DNA of 64,000 nucleotides from Ectobius pallidus (GCA_964059195.1 CAXKWD010000011.1:8944366-9008365); one strand, 5' to 3'. Shown: positions 9,917 through 23,600, counted from the stretch's first letter. Notes: a model not told the origin generated them from the letters alone. Numbers and translations are program-made.

Positions 9917-10848
9917 TAAGTACTGGTACACAGCTATTGCAGCTGGGGTAGGCTACTATGATGCTGACGTATCTTCCACTTTCCTCCATTGACTAACAAG
10001 TCCACTCAGTGGACAACAAAGAGTTATAAATAGCTAACAATTAAGGAGAGAAGAGTAAAAATACGTTTACTGAGATATCTTGAGTTGTTAACTGCATTAA
10101 TAAAATATAGCCTACCTTATTATTATTAGGGCCTGGATATATCATTTATCCCCTCCATGGACAACTAACAAGGCAAAATTGGTAATATTTAGTTAAAGTG
10201 AAGGTGAAAAACTTGACCAAATATCTAGAGGTGTTCAGTTGCATTAATAAAAGTTATCTGAGTGCTTAATCATGTTTCTTTGACTATTTGTACTATACTT
10301 TTCTCTCTTTTGTATTTTGTACCTTATTCAGAAAATGACCCATTAATTAATAATACAATACTGCAATAATTTCATTCTGTGGCTATCCAATCTGAGTGTG
10401 TATTTCATGGTTTTCCCCACTCTATAAGGAGAATGCTGGATTGGAATTTACACTATCCAAAACATTCGCTGTCCTTTGTTGTGCATGTTTGTGTGGTATT
10501 AGGAGATAAACCTGCATCGTGCTGACCACACACCATGTCTTGTCTCAATATAAGTGATCCATAGCTTTGTTTCCTACTGTAGGCCTACTATGTTTTGCAA
10601 ATGGGAAGCATTTAGCCTTTCTCCTGCTTTGATTCGCAGTCCAACCAAAGTTGTGCAATGTTGTCAAACTGTATTCCTGCAGTTAGACTGCACTCCATGC
10701 ATGGAGAATTCAGACTTCGAAAACGACTAATGATATAAGTAAATAATGTAATTTCACTTTAGGTAATCAGTAGTGGGAAAATGGCATATTTCTCCACACA
10801 TACATGCAAAAAACATTTTTAGCTTGACTAGTTCTAACCTGACTGCCC
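9917..10848. other. No gene seen; imperfect internal duplication
   Basis: Non-coding. Segments near 9990-10110 and 10160-10260 resemble each other: both contain GGACAACTAACAA-like text and a TTGCATTAATAAAA block. This suggests an old duplication of about 150 bp. Nothing else is recognisable. Confidence 0.4.
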
Positions 10849-11140
10849 GCATGGTCTCGTGGTTAGCGTCACATGGCTACGAATCCGCAAGCCCGGGTTC
10901 AATCCCCAGTACTTCTCAGATTTTTCTTTAATAGGGAGGTCTGGAATGGGGTGCACTCAGCCTCGTCAACCAAACTGTGGAGCTACTTGATGGAGAAGTA
11001 GCAGCTCCGGTCACAGAAACCATCATTAACGGATGTGGGTGTTGGCATGCTAACCACAAGCCCCCAAACCTGCCGTCTGCCTATGGTAGATGACGCAGCG
11101 ATCGGATGGTAGGTCAGACAATTTATGTGATATCAAAGGA
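10849..11140 (+). mobile_element. tRNA-derived SINE, family 2
   Basis: The head at 10853-10905 has an A box (TGGTCTCGTGGTTAGCGTC), an anticodon-arm-like middle and a strong B box (GGGTTCAATCCC). The body includes GGAGCTACTTGATGGAGAAG and a GACGCAGCGATCGGATGG stretch. Its body differs from the SINEs at 11535 and 44310, so it is a second family. The 3' limit is approximate and no target-site duplication was identified. Confidence 0.7.
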
Positions 11141-11534
11141 GCAAACTCTACTTTTACACTTCCAGAACACTTACCTTCCGGCATGTTAATGTTTCCAGAT
11201 ACCTTTGCAGGTGTGAATTGAAGATCTTTTAATCTAAACCCCATGCATTGTGCTCTTACTGTTATTGCCCCTTCATGTTCCAGCTAAACTCAAACCAAAA
11301 TGTTATTGGCTTTCTTGGAAAAATTTTAATCGACCGTTTAGTGTTTATACTGCATAATTTTTTTTATTTTTTTATTTTTATTTATTTTTTTTTTACCAAA
11401 TTTGTAACCGAAATATTATGTTACTTTACAAAGACCATAAAAATGACCGAAATATCACTTTGTATCCAAAATAAAAATGGCCCGATTAGAATAACAAACT
11501 TTCAGTTGATTTTAAATTTGTATATGCAGCAAGA

Positions 11535-11831
11535 GGGTACGCCGTAGCGTAGTGGTTGAAGCGCTTCGCTACAAACCGGAAGGTAACAGGTTCTATCCCG
11601 ATGAGATCGGAGTTTTTTAATTGGCCTAATCCTTCTGGTGGCACTATGGCCTTGGGGTTGACTCAGCCTCTAACAGAAATGAGTACCAGGAGCAATCCTG
11701 GGGGTAAAGGTGCGTAAGGCTGACAACCTTACCACCTTCATAGGCCGATTGTCTAAAAATCTGGAAGCCTCAACCTACTGGAACCCTATGGGCCTCCATG
11801 GCCTGTGTAGGGAACACTTTACTTTACACTT
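11535..11831 (+). mobile_element. tRNA-derived SINE, family 1, with 14-bp target-site duplication
   Basis: Flanked by TATATGCAGCAAGA at 11521-11534 and 11832-11845. The head has an A-box-like GTAGCGTAGTGGTTGAAGCG and a B box CAGGTTCTATCCC. The body matches 44310-44590 closely (GAGATCGGAGTTTTTT, CAATTGG, TGAGTACCAGGAGCAATCC, GGCTGACAACCTTACCACC). The 3' end is CTTTACTTTACACT rather than poly-A. A 92-residue open frame across it has no significance. Confidence 0.92.
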
Positions 11832-12006
11832 TATATGCAGCAAGAATGAAGGTCAAGATAAAAATATAACATGTCATAAACATCTGAAACCTATCATAAA
11901 TAGGAAAGATCATTATATACTAAGAAAGGAAGTGGTCCTTGGGAAACTCTTGTGTTTTATGGTATACCAGTCTGATTCATATTATTGATTTTATCTGAAT
12001 TTATTA

Positions 12007-12728
12007 CAGTCAACCCTCGATATATTGCCACCATCCATTCTTTAACATTTAGTGGCACAAAGGAAGGGTGGCACTAAAACAAAATGGCATAATATAGTGC
12101 TGTATTAATTTACTGTACTGTATTATGAAAGAAAAATTAAATACAAGGCAAATAGAGAACTTTAACACAAAATAAAATACTACACAATAACTCAATTTAT
12201 TACGGTATATGTCCAGTGCTGCAGTACACAAAGGGGTTGAAAATCATGTTGGTCCATGTAAGTGATTAACTATAACGAGTAACTGTAGTGTAGTTTTCAA
12301 CAGCTGAATGCACATTGAACTAAAAGAAGTGAAAGTTTGGAATGTATCATTGTATGAAGGGCTCAATCTACCTGCTCCATCCTCACGCAGGCTGTCTATC
12401 CGACTTCTTAACATACCTTCCTCATTCCACCGCACTCCATTTACAGTTAGTGGCAGGGGAACACTCACTTTTTGGAAATATTGTACAAAATGTTGCTTAA
12501 ATAATCTTCCCAACATATACACCAGTTATAAAAGAATTCTGCAACTGAAAAAAATCACTGCAAGCTATATTTTGTAAAAATATTGTCCTATATTCACTGG
12601 CACTAAATGAATTGGCATAGTATCGAGGTTTCTTATGTATTTTATATGGGAGTAGATCCGTTCACTTGCATTTATTCTCACAATGTGAGGTGGCACTATA
12701 AAGAGGGGCATTATGTGTAGGTTGACTG
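12007..12728. mobile_element. Tigger/pogo-like MITE (TA target site)
   Basis: Begins CAGTCAACCCTCGATATATT after a TA and ends in a GGTTGACTG terminus before a TA at 12729-12730. Subterminal GGCACTA and GGCATA motifs recur near both ends. CAGT..ACCCTCGATA termini with a TA duplication are characteristic of Tigger-type pogo elements. Of 722 bp, none appears to encode a transposase, so it is non-autonomous. Confidence 0.7.
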
Positions 12729-12889
12729 TACAACTTTTTGTTTCTTATGGTAAAGTTAAGAAGACACTAGTTAATGGCTACATTTGTAATGCCATGAAAT
12801 TAGTGTTTCACTAAAATCATTTCATGGCTGACAGTTAAAATTTCATTTGTTAGATCCTGCAAGCATTTTAAGTAGAAAACTGTTCATTA

Positions 12890-13080
12890 ACTAACAATTT
12901 GTTGAGCTCAAAGCATGTGTGGTTTCAAATATTTTAGAGAAGACAGTTAATAATGATATAAGCGTGTAATTGGAAACATTTGTTGTATCTCCTTTTTTGA
13001 ATAAGGGGTTTGACTATGGAGTATTTAAGCCTATCAGGAAATATACCGTATTTCATTGACTCATTACGTAGAAAGCTGGC
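12890..13080 (-). pseudogene. LINE reverse-transcriptase fragment (fingers region)
   Basis: The minus-strand frame reads NESMKYGIFPDRLKYSIVKP then LIQKRRYNK, matching the INRSL..G.FP..LK...V.PL.KKG block of non-LTR reverse transcriptases. A remnant of the following NYRPISLL..FSKIFE region is legible in shifted frames toward 12895. It is isolated and broken. Confidence 0.65.
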
Positions 13081-13084
13081 GTAC

Positions 13085-14035
13085 GGATGTGACGACCCCA
13101 TTGCCCATTGGGAATCCACTGCAATAGCCACCCCGAGTACTGGCGGGAAAACCAGACCACTGAATATGGGAGGAAATTCCCATACTCTGCCTCAAGATCT
13201 GAGGACGCAGGTTTGGATGCCAGGTGGCAGCCCCATCACCGGAATTGAAAGCCGTAGGCTGATAACCTGCTCTTCTTAAACATCCTTATCAAAGAAACCG
13301 CAAGGAAGACTAGCCGGATGGATAAAAAGTTGATGACCTTGGCTATGAAACATGATACTCGAATTGGCTACTGGAATGTTCAGACAATGTGGGATACAGG
13401 AAAATTGGCACAAGTAGAAGTAGAAATGTCAAACTATAGGCTCTCTATTCTTGGAATCAGTGAGGCTAGATGGAACTCCTTTAGTGAATTCCAAACAGCA
13501 AATGGAAACACACGGTTCCTATATTCTGGCAGAGAAGAGGAAGATGATGAGCATAGAGAAGGAGTTGCAATCTTGTTAAGCAAAGAGGCTAAAAAGAGTT
13601 TAAATAAATTGGAGCCCAATCTCAAACAGGATTCTTTCTATAAGACTAAAAACTAAAGTGCGTCCTGTTAGAATTGTACAATGCTATGCACCAACTGGGG
13701 TGGCTGAAGAGGAGGCCAAGGACCAATTCTATGCACAACTGTATGAAACCTTCAGTAAAAAAAAAAGTGACATAATTATGGTTATGGGCGACTTCAATGC
13801 CCAGCTAGGATGTAATAATCATGGAGCTGAGAAGGTGATGGGTAAGCATGGCATAGGTGTGTTGAATGACAATGGAACCTGTTTCTTGGAAATGTGTGGC
13901 ATGTTTGACCCTACTATAGGTGGCACCATTTTTTCTCATAAAGATTCCCACAAAGTATTGTGGGTATCCCCTGACCTTAAAACACAAAACCTGATAGACC
14001 ATTTTGCCATTAGCAGAAAGTTTAGATCTTCACTT
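13085..14035 (+). pseudogene. Non-LTR retrotransposon, AP-endonuclease domain (frameshifted)
   Basis: Frame 1 (13318-13650) contains RIGYWNVQTMWDTGKLAQV, SILGISEARW and a REGVAILLSKEA stretch. Frame 2 (13658-14035) continues with VRIVQCYAPTGVAEEEAKD, IIMVMGDFNAQLG and LIDHFAISRKF. These are the standard blocks of an APE endonuclease: N in WNV, E in SEARW, GDFNA, and the final D-H pair. A one-base frameshift near 13640 separates the halves. The region upstream from 13085 (GGKTRPLNMG and similar) looks like the same element's 5' part. The reverse transcriptase is missing because the sequence ends at a Tigger-like terminus at 14041. Confidence 0.85.
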
Positions 14036-14042
14036 GGATATA

Positions 14043-14491
14043 CAGTGAACTCTCGATACACCAGACTAAAGTGGGCGGCGGTCGGTCCGAGTTATGAAGT
14101 GTCCGGCGTATGGAGAGTAAATTAGGAAATGGTATTTTAGTAACGAAATTTCTTGTTTAAGCTGCATTAACAAAACGTATGTGACAGAGCATAATATTAA
14201 CATTTACAATTGGAACAAAAAAGAATAACACTTCAGTTCTATATTGAAATTTCTATTCGGAGTCTGAAATACACACTTTTACATTATTAGTACAATTTTA
14301 TGATGATGTGGCACTGTGAGCATATTTTTCTGAGAATATTTAGGCCGAAAGAAACTGTAAATGTACTTCTGTGTACACATTGTTTCTGCAGTTCTGAAGT
14401 GGCCGTGGAATGACTATAGATCTTGGTCTGGATCACCAAGAATCTGTCCGAGTTATCCGTTGTCCGCCATACGGAGGTCCGAATTATTGAG
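14043..14491. mobile_element. Tigger-like MITE with damaged right end
   Basis: After TA at 14041 it starts CAGTGAACTCTCGATACACC. Near 14448-14487 there is GTCCGAGTTATCCG and GTCCGAATTATTGAG, the usual subterminal texture of Tigger right ends. The expected terminal GTTCACTG is absent; the sequence switches into a 60-bp duplicated segment instead. It abuts the LINE endonuclease fragment, which it probably truncated. Confidence 0.5.
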
Positions 14492-14551
14492 CTGTGTACA
14501 CATTGTTTCTGCAGTTCTGAAGTGGCCGTGGAATGACTATAGATCTTGGTC
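14369..14551 (+). repeat. 60-bp direct duplication at 123-bp spacing
   Basis: The 60 bases at 14369-14428 recur at 14492-14551 (both start CTGTGTACACATTGTTTCTG). The repeat brackets the right end of the Tigger-like MITE, so it arose after insertion or reflects a repair event that replaced the right terminus. Confidence 0.85.
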
Positions 14552-15697
14552 CACATATTTTGTGGATTATGTGCTTTAACTGTGTTAATGCAAGGTGAAA
14601 GTATTTGAGCCCAGGATTTCCGTATTTCAACGAGTAAAACATAGGTCACACCAGTGGGGCAACCAAGGCAGTGGTGTCTTAAACTCTTATTCGTGAGATT
14701 ATAGGTATGAATCCAGTTATTATTGAGTCTAAGTGTGGTTTTTTCAGGGGTTTCCAAACTCTAAATCAAATGCTGGTTTGTAAAGATTGTAACAACCTGA
14801 TAGGAAGTCAATCGGCAGAACTTGAATGTGTTGAGAATATACTGAAGATGTCCTTTGTAGTGCATGTGTTATCTGTGTATGAGCTAGAAAAGTTTGACAA
14901 ACCATATCAATGAAAGCGGTTAGACATTGGAAAAACAAGTTTGTTAATCTCACTTGTTCTGGTGGATAATTTTGATTATGTTACGTCAGTGTGTAGGTGA
15001 GTTAAGTTGTCGAAGTCCCAGTCTGGTGAACTATTTAACGGTGGTGTTAATGATAATTCTTTCAAACTGGCCGTGTGTAGACTAAGCAGGAAAGGTAGAG
15101 TTAAACTGAAAAATTTAATGCCTTAGGAGGGATTTTAACTACAGATCTTTGGCTTTCTACACTTCCAGTGCTGAAGTTGGGCCAGAACAGCACTCCAGCA
15201 AATTTAAAATCTTCTCTGCATCGCTCTAGCATAAACGCAGAGAGGAAAAATGTACGTAATTATGAAATCGGAATATATTTTGGTAACACTTTTTTAAATA
15301 AAGAACCATTATTAGGGCTATGATCTGTTCTTGTTGCGACAGTTGCCTTGCCTGCACAGTTGCCATAGATTCGATGCTTACATGATGAAATTGTTGTTAT
15401 TGTAATGTAATTTCTTTGTAATTCATTTAAAAGGGTAATTTGACTATAATGTTTGGTATCATAAAATGAAAAATAAATAAATAAATACCTACATATAAAT
15501 TTATGGGTTGCCCATAGAAGTAAATTCCAACTTCAGCACTGAACATATCAAAATATTGGCGAGCATAACTGCATACGTCTTACTGAACTCGTCCGGCATT
15601 CTTTCTGTCCAGTACAGAATTGTAGGCAAACGGTTGTATGATTTGACCCTGCGGTAAATTGATATTTCCACATCCTCGAGATATCCCTAGATCTCTG
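14552..15697. other. No gene seen
   Basis: Non-coding. Short inverted similarity exists between CCAGTGCTGAAGTTGG (15166-15181) and CCAACTTCAGCACTG (near 15528-15542), suggesting another degraded fold-back element of about 380 bp. Open frames of 68-69 residues overlap on opposite strands and resemble nothing known to me. Confidence 0.45.
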
Positions 15698-15985
15698 CCA
15701 GTCTCACTACATTTACATCATAGGGAATTTATGGAGAGTGAGATTGATCCATCTAAAACCTGCGTTGGAAGGTGAAAGCCAGTCTCTCCACATTTACGTA
15801 TGAATATTCTGAAGATTTAGATTGATCCATGTAAAACCTGGATTGGAGTGTAATGGACAGTCTCACTACATTTACATAGGGATATTCTGGAGAATGAGAT
15901 TGATCCATGTAAACTAAGATTGGAGGGTGAAGGCCAGTTTCACCACATTGACATAGAGAATTTATGGAGAATGAGATTGATTATT
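15698..15985 (+). repeat. Minisatellite, 77-78-bp unit, about 3.7 copies
   Basis: A unit containing TTGATCCATGTAAAACCTG, AGGCCAGTCTCACTACATT and ATTCTGGAGAATGAGA recurs with TTGATCC at 15744, 15822 and 15900 and a last partial copy near 15977. Copies differ by substitutions and small indels. Confidence 0.85.
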
Positions 15986-17503
15986 GCCATTTTAAGTTCA
16001 TACGAAGACGGTATAGTTTTCCTCCGTTCTTGACAATTTATTTTTCCATCAAAATTTCTAGTGTGCTAACAATTTGATGACAAGAGGGAAGTAACAAACC
16101 TTGAGACTGTGTGTGGATTGCTTCATGGTGTAAATAGACGTTCTAACTATTCTGTACTGATTATGTATTTCTTAATGTCATTTTGTATGGTAACAACTTC
16201 ATATTCTCATTTTATATGAAAACGTGTTTTCATAGAAAGTTCTTTTCATATAATACTCTTAGATTTAGTGCAGTTATCCACACTTTCAACATAAACATAT
16301 TTAATTGATCGCTAAATAACATTTCATTTGAAAATTACAGAATGCAGTATAAAGATAAATTTGCAACCTAGGCTATAGTTATTCCTGTTCTTCTTATGGG
16401 CATTTTCATGTATTTGGTGCTCTATGTATGAAGCAGCCAAAATCTCTTGAGGAGATTCATCTAAAATTCCTATTAGGAAAACAAGTTTCAAAATATGAAT
16501 CTCTTTATTAATGGTTGAATGACCTATTAGCATTCATCGCCTCTGCTTCATTGTTCTGAATAAGTGGACACCTATCACACTTCTATACATACAATAAGAA
16601 TTGAAATACTTTATTTTAATTTATAACTTCACCAGTTGAGGGCTGCCAAACGACAGAGTATACGTAAGTACTACAATTGCCAGATTACAAAAATATTTCT
16701 CTAAGATACAAAGATATATGAAGATTGTGTTTGAACTTAATACTGTCTGAGGAAGCAAATAATGATTTTTTTTAAAATACACACAGATCCTCGAATTACA
16801 GTGATGATGTACAGTCTATAAAAATAACCAAAATCTGATGCATTTTTTGGGGGACTGAGGCTAAAATGTACCTATGATCTTGGAAGTTGATTACATGATC
16901 AGGCTTGGCTTGACCCATCTTGTTGCTTGGTATTATGAATGGATACTTTTAAAGCAATGTTTCGACAGTCCATGATTCTTTGAAAACTGAATGATTTTTT
17001 ATATTTTTTTATTTCTACTGTATTTTTATTGGTTATCTTGTTTTTGTTATGGTGTGTTTCTCTTCTAAGCTTCACATGCTTCCTTTGACTTCTCACAAAC
17101 CTATGTTTTGCTATGAATACTTCATAATATTGTTATATTCATAACAGTAGTAGCTTTATATATCTACGTCTGTAACAATTCCTAAAAGAGTAAAAAGAAT
17201 GTTGTAGTACTGGAAAATCTCATATATTTTGTTTTTTGAAAAACTTGCTTGGGAACAGTTTAATTCGACATCTAGGATTGTGTTAAACTTTGATAAAGAA
17301 TTACAGAACTATGCTTTGATGGAAGAGTAAAAAGGCAAATATTTGTTAAAAAATCCTAACCTACTCATAGTTTATCATCCATGACAATTAAGAAGTACCA
17401 CTATTGACATTAGCTATTCTGTCTCTTTCGTAAGTTTTAGATGCTCTTTGATATGATTTTGAATTCATACTTGTTGTAGTGGAGTGATCTACACAAGAAG
17501 AAG
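15986..17503. other. No gene seen; upstream region of the Star-like gene
   Basis: AT-rich DNA without recognised repeats. The promoter and any 5' non-coding exon of the gene starting at 17504 would lie here or further upstream. I could not identify a TATA box or initiator with confidence. Confidence 0.5.
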
Positions 17504-17648
17504 ATGCAGATGAGGCGAAAGTTGGTGTTTGCCCTTCTGGCGATCCTCTTCATCATGGGGGTGATAATACATGTGAGATTATCGATGACAAACGATTCTC
17601 AACAGTTGAGTGAGATAGAAGGGCGATGGTACAACTATACTCTTGCTG
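17504..17648 (+). CDS. Star-like gene, coding exon 1
   Basis: Encodes the cytoplasmic basic start, the single membrane anchor and the beginning of the stem. It ends ...GCTG before GTAAGC, leaving phase 1. The start is the first in-frame ATG after the AG-rich leader AAGAAG. Confidence 0.85.
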
Positions 17649-20600
17649 GTAAGCTAATCATTTACATTGGATCAGCTATTAATACTGAATAAAGCGTCGT
17701 ACATAAGTTTCTGAGAGCAAATTGATTTCCTTTCTGTCTCAAATTTAGCCAAGATAATTTTGCCTTTCTCACTTTTTGAGGAATTGTCACAAACATGCTT
17801 AACTACTTCTACAACGTCGTAGGGGAGAGCGTGGTGGGATGGGGCTTTCTACTTTACATTTTTTTAAAAGTTTGTTTAATATAGGCAAAAATTAATTGTA
17901 TTTCTGAAAACTGCTTGGGTTCAGGCTATAAATATGTTATACAGAAGATTACAAATTTTATTTCCTTGCAAATAAACAACATTTCTTATAAAATTATGGC
18001 ATGTTACACTGCTCAAGGAGGAATGTGACAGAGCTGTTTGAGCCTCAATGTCCATGTAAATAACATTGGAAATCCTCATAAAGTTTAAAAATACCTTTTT
18101 CCATTGCATATAGAGCATAACAACAAAAGAGTTATAATAGGTGACTCAGAGACCAATTTGGTGAGAATTAGAAACGTTTTTGTATTATTATATTGAATGT
18201 TCCATCCCTCCACGCTCTCCCCTAGTTTGTAAGTTTGCTTAGGTTAGGTTATCAGGAATCTTAATTTTTAATGACTCTGGTAAGTTATTGATTGACTCAT
18301 TGATGACTTTATATACACATCCTGACAGAAGTATGATTATGTGGATGGATCTAACAATAATTTCAGTCACCACCTCCCATGATAGAATTCAGTTCAGTTG
18401 TTTACTAAAAACTTACCTTCACAGTCATACCTTCTACAGTGTTAATGAATTTTGCAGTACCTAATAATTTCTGCTTTCTTTATTTTAAATTTCTATTACC
18501 ATGGCATTGGTACCAGTGTTTACACTTGATTAGAGTTTTTGTAATTCATGGTATTAAATTTTCTGTTAGTAATACATGTGTCAACTGTGCAAAGTGTGTA
18601 TTTACTGTATTTGAAGTGTAATTTCTATTAGACTTAAGTATCTTTAGTTTGTTATTGTTATATTTATACAGATACTGTAATTCATATTGTACTTTTAGTT
18701 ATACGTAACTTACATGCTTATACTGTAATGTACATTTTGACTGGTTCCATATTTCATAGTCATGAGACTAATTTGAGATCTACAGAATGATTAAAGAATT
18801 ATTATTATAGCTAGAGGAACTGTGTGTTTCATTTCCAGGTGATGAAGATCTCAACGGGCCAAAGATAAGAATGGATGATCCTCGACTGGTTGCAAAGATA
18901 CGAAGAAAGTTTTTATTAAGTCCTTCGCCTCATTCAGTGCCATACAAACTTAACGATCCAGGAAATCCAGATCCTTCAATGGGACAAGCTCAGCGAATTA
19001 TGAGCATTCTTGGAGAGCAAGTGAGTAATTTTGTAACTGTGTCACATTTATTTCATTTCCAATAATTATATTTCAGTTATATGCAACAGAATGTCAGTAT
19101 GCACTAATTATCAACTTTTTGTAACTCCTTTGTTGCTCAGTCCTCATCTCCCTTGTACTGCTAGATGCAGGTTTGCATAAAATTGAATTTGTCCGAATAA
19201 AAAGTTTAGTCTGATTGCACCCATAATTCTTATTCTCATCCCTTTTTAAAAGTTACTTCGCCATTTTTAAATAGATGACATGACGAGCTACAGGTATACA
19301 GTTGTCTCTTATATCTTGACACGTTTTTACCTCCAGAATTAATTCCATTCAAAAGTACTGAAGGGGCTCAGGAGTGCATCATGAACTTGATATTTCTCAC
19401 ATTGTGTAATAGATGGAAATAAAGCAGCTGGTGACAATTATTACAATAAAACATGTAACCTCACCTTCAACAGAACATTTAAAGCACAAATAACATAAAC
19501 CTCACAGAGAATTGGGAAGCATTTCATTGTGCTTTGGTAGGAAGGTAACCTTATTGCAATGGTTTATTGCATTTGGTGACAATTATTACAATAAAATACA
19601 TAATCTCACCTTCAACAGAACATTTAAAGATCAAATAACATAAACCTCACAGAAAATTGGGAAGCATTTCATTGTGCTTTGGAAGGAAGACAACCTTTTT
19701 GCAATGGTTTATTGCAATAAAATACATAACCTCACCTTCAACAGAACATTTAAAGATCAAATAATATAAATCTCACAGAGAATTGGGAAGCATTTCGTTG
19801 TGCTTTGGAAGGAAGACAACCTTATTGGAATGTTCTGGATCAAATTATTTGTTTGTAAACTCAGATGACAAATCCTGTAAGGTATCTTGATTTCACAGAA
19901 AGGTGGCTTCTTCGTGGAGTGTGGAGCATTGGATGGAGAGACACGATCCAACTCATTGGTGTTTGAACGTCACTTGAACTGGACTGGTCTGCTTATAGAA
20001 GCTGATCCTATCAACTTTGGCAAAATGGCTTTGAAGAACAGAAAAGCTTGGCTCTCACCAACCTGCCTAAGTATCAGACCATATCCTATGATGGTAAGCA
20101 CAGAGTTGTAACATCCTCTTGGAGTTAAGAAATATTTTTGTTTTCAGACCCTTTAATTTTTCCCTTTTTTATGGCAAATGATCTTTTATCTTAGGAATTA
20201 GTAATTTTTAACACATTGTTAATGTCATTCTTCAGATAATATTACTGCAGAATAGCAAAAGCGTATATATATATTTACACTAATACATAAAATAGGTGAA
20301 AAAGGGAAATAAAATCATATTAGTGAATGTAGTGAGAGGAACCTCTGGAGTAAATCTATAATAACACATTGGTTGTGCTGTAGCTAGTAGACTCATGCTA
20401 TCATTATTTACGGCTGGGGTTTATAAACCCATGCTATTAGTAGTTGTGCTATCATAAAATCAATAACGTTATTAGTTACGCTGGAGCTAATAGACCAATG
20501 CTATCATTAGTCATTCTGGGGCCAGTAGACCATCATTAGTTATGCTGAGGGTAGTAGACCCATGCTATTAGTTATGCTGGGGCTACTGTTGGATAGAAAA

Positions 20601-23600
20601 GAGGCCTCAGGACATTAGGTTTTTTTTTTCCCCCCCCATCCATAGGATTTGATATATTAATGCTTCTGAGAAAATTTTGTTGTTATAGTAACCTTTGGCA
20701 ACGTCATAGGAGTGAGAAATAATGTTGACTAGTATGTCGCTATCAGCAGTGAACCATATTTGCTCAAATTTATGCACACCCTTTTTGTCTGGTTCCACAT
20801 TTATTTCATGGTCTTTCTCCCATACATGTGCAGCTATTGCTGATTTATCAGTTTGTCCATACTTTATATGTCTCAAGTGTTCTTTAGACCTAATCTCCAA
20901 ATTTCTTTTTGTTTTTCCTATGTATTTTTTGTTACAATCTTTACAGTTAAATTGATATATGCCAGATTTTTTGTTTTGAGGAATATTATCTAGGTTATTG
21001 AATTTAAGTAAATTTTTTAGATTATATTTATTTACTGGAGCTGTATTAACCTGCTAATTATATTGAAATTTATCTACAGGTGTCATTTAAACAAGCCTTC
21101 AACATTGGTAAAATATCAGAATTCCCTCCAGGATACAAGGAAACTGGATTTGTAGATGTAGAGTGCTTGCCACTATATTCGTACATGCTGGCACTGAACA
21201 GAACTACTATAGATTACTTCAGTTTGGACGTAGAGGGAAATGAATTTGAAGTACTGAAAACAATTCCATTTGAAAAGCTGGACATTCGAGTAAGTATGAA
21301 GTTATTTTCGTAAGAGCTGAAATTAGAATAAGGAGAGTAATATTTAAAAATATAAAAACTACTGTAACAACATTGTTTTATAAAGTTTCTAAACCCAACT
21401 GAATGCATATATCATAATCATAATATTTAGGAAGTTGACACAGTGAAGTAATTATTATATAAACATAATACAAATACAAATAGGTTTATTTCATCTTCAT
21501 TACAAACAGGGACTTTTGGTTACATTTCTGTTTTACCATTCAGTCCCTTGATTACTAAAACAACATTATATAACTATTTTTACCTATTACTTAAATACAA
21601 CAACCATGTATGTTTATATATTATTCCCTACTTAATTTGAATTTATACTGTTACTTTCTTCTATTTTGGCTAACCATTTCCTTTTAACTACAAATAAAAA
21701 TTTCCACATTCTTTTTAATAAATCTGTATTTTTTGTTATGCATAGCTTCTTATGTGCTACCCCTTTATTAATTTTTAGTAATTTACTATGAATTAAATTT
21801 ACCCTCCACCTCTCCGTTTCCTTACACTCTAAAATTATATGTCTTGCATCCTCTTCCTCGTTACATAGTGGGCATATTCCTCTAGGTACCAATCCTCTCA
21901 AGTTTTTCAGCCTCCAGATTCCTAGTCTCCACCAGGCCAAACTGGTTCTTTCTTCCAGATTACATGAAAATAAATATGCTTCCATACCCCATTCCGATTT
22001 CATCTCTGCATAACATTTAATAATTAAGGAATCGCACACAATGTGCATTATCTTCTGCATAACATTTTAGAGATTTAAAATTTCTCATCTCAGAAAACAT
22101 TTCCTGCCTAGCAATATCATTACACCTTTGTTTTATTAATTTGCATATAATCTGTATATTCCATGAATCCATTCTATTCCATATCCAATTCAATCTGATA
22201 CTGTTATATAAACATAATAATGAGATGGATTGTTACACACTAACTTCACTAGAATGCATATGTTCAAATGGGAGCATGCATGCTAAAGAGGAGGGTTTCA
22301 TCTCTACTGTAATTTATGTACAGTCGTGTACAGTACAGTATGATGCTTCTGGTTTCTTCTAGTGTTTTTAAAGTTGACATTGAATCTTCTTATCATCTGT
22401 ATTCCACACAAGCCCTGAGAGAGCCAATCTCTTATTTTGAATTCAAGTCCTAACACACGCGTCAGCTTATGAGCAACGCTCAGGCCAAGGTGGGCTGTGA
22501 AATGGGGGTGGAATATGGAAACATTTCATTTCAGTAGTTGTAGGGCATGTCTCACAAAGAAAATTAATAAAAATTATAGAAGAATATGTGTGTGTATGTT
22601 TAGATATATATATATTGCTGTTACAATAGATTAACATTTTTCAAAGTGATTTATTGAAAATTTCCACTTATAAAATTTCTGATCCAATATATAGTTGCTT
22701 ATAATTATTACAAAATGAGTATACTCTCTATTTTAATGCATCCTAATTACCTATGTGAAGCTATCCAAATTATTATTTATTTAAAATGAACTTTTAAGTT
22801 CATTAATAAAAAAAAAGTGGAAATTTTGGGACCAAAGATTTGTTACTCTAAGGAGTTATGTTTAGTTGAGCCCTTGCTTGTACAGTTATTGAATTTAGTT
22901 GAGCCCTCACTACCATCTGTTCGAGATGTCCTGAGAATAAAAGATGCGGATCGATTATGGAGGTATGCGACCTTGCGGTGAATGCTCATTCCCCATTGGT
23001 CAGCAACCAACCTTGTTCAGACACACCTTCTACAACCCTAAGATAAGATAAGATAAGATCCTTTCGTTTCGCAGTTCGACAGTTCTGTTATGATCTGTGA
23101 ATGGGGTGAACGTAATTTTCAAAGTATTGTGTGCATTTGGCAGTGTGTTTTTGTTTTGTTTTTGTGATGTTATCCTTTCTCAGTTATTTCATAGGCCTAT
23201 TATTGTTAATTTTTTATTAATTGTTTTATTATATAATTTTATTAAGTGTTTTCAAAATGGACAATGACCGTCAACAAGGGTGTTCTGGGCTTTCCGCAGT
23301 AAAGAAACATAAGCAAGACAAAGGTTTCCATACAGGAGAGAGAACCCAAATCATAAACACTTACAAAACATTGTTGAACGACAATCCTGATGTAGCCAAA
23401 ACAGATATAGTTGCAAAAGTTTCGTCGTCATTAGGTGTGTCAATAGCTAGTGTCTACAGAATATTAAAAGAATACAGAAGTGAAGGTGAATTCAAATCGT
23501 CACAAAAAAAGAAACCAAAACATACAACAAGTCATAAAAATGACCGACGATTTTACTAAGGCTGCCATCAGAAGTAACATCCACATGTTTTATTCTAGTA

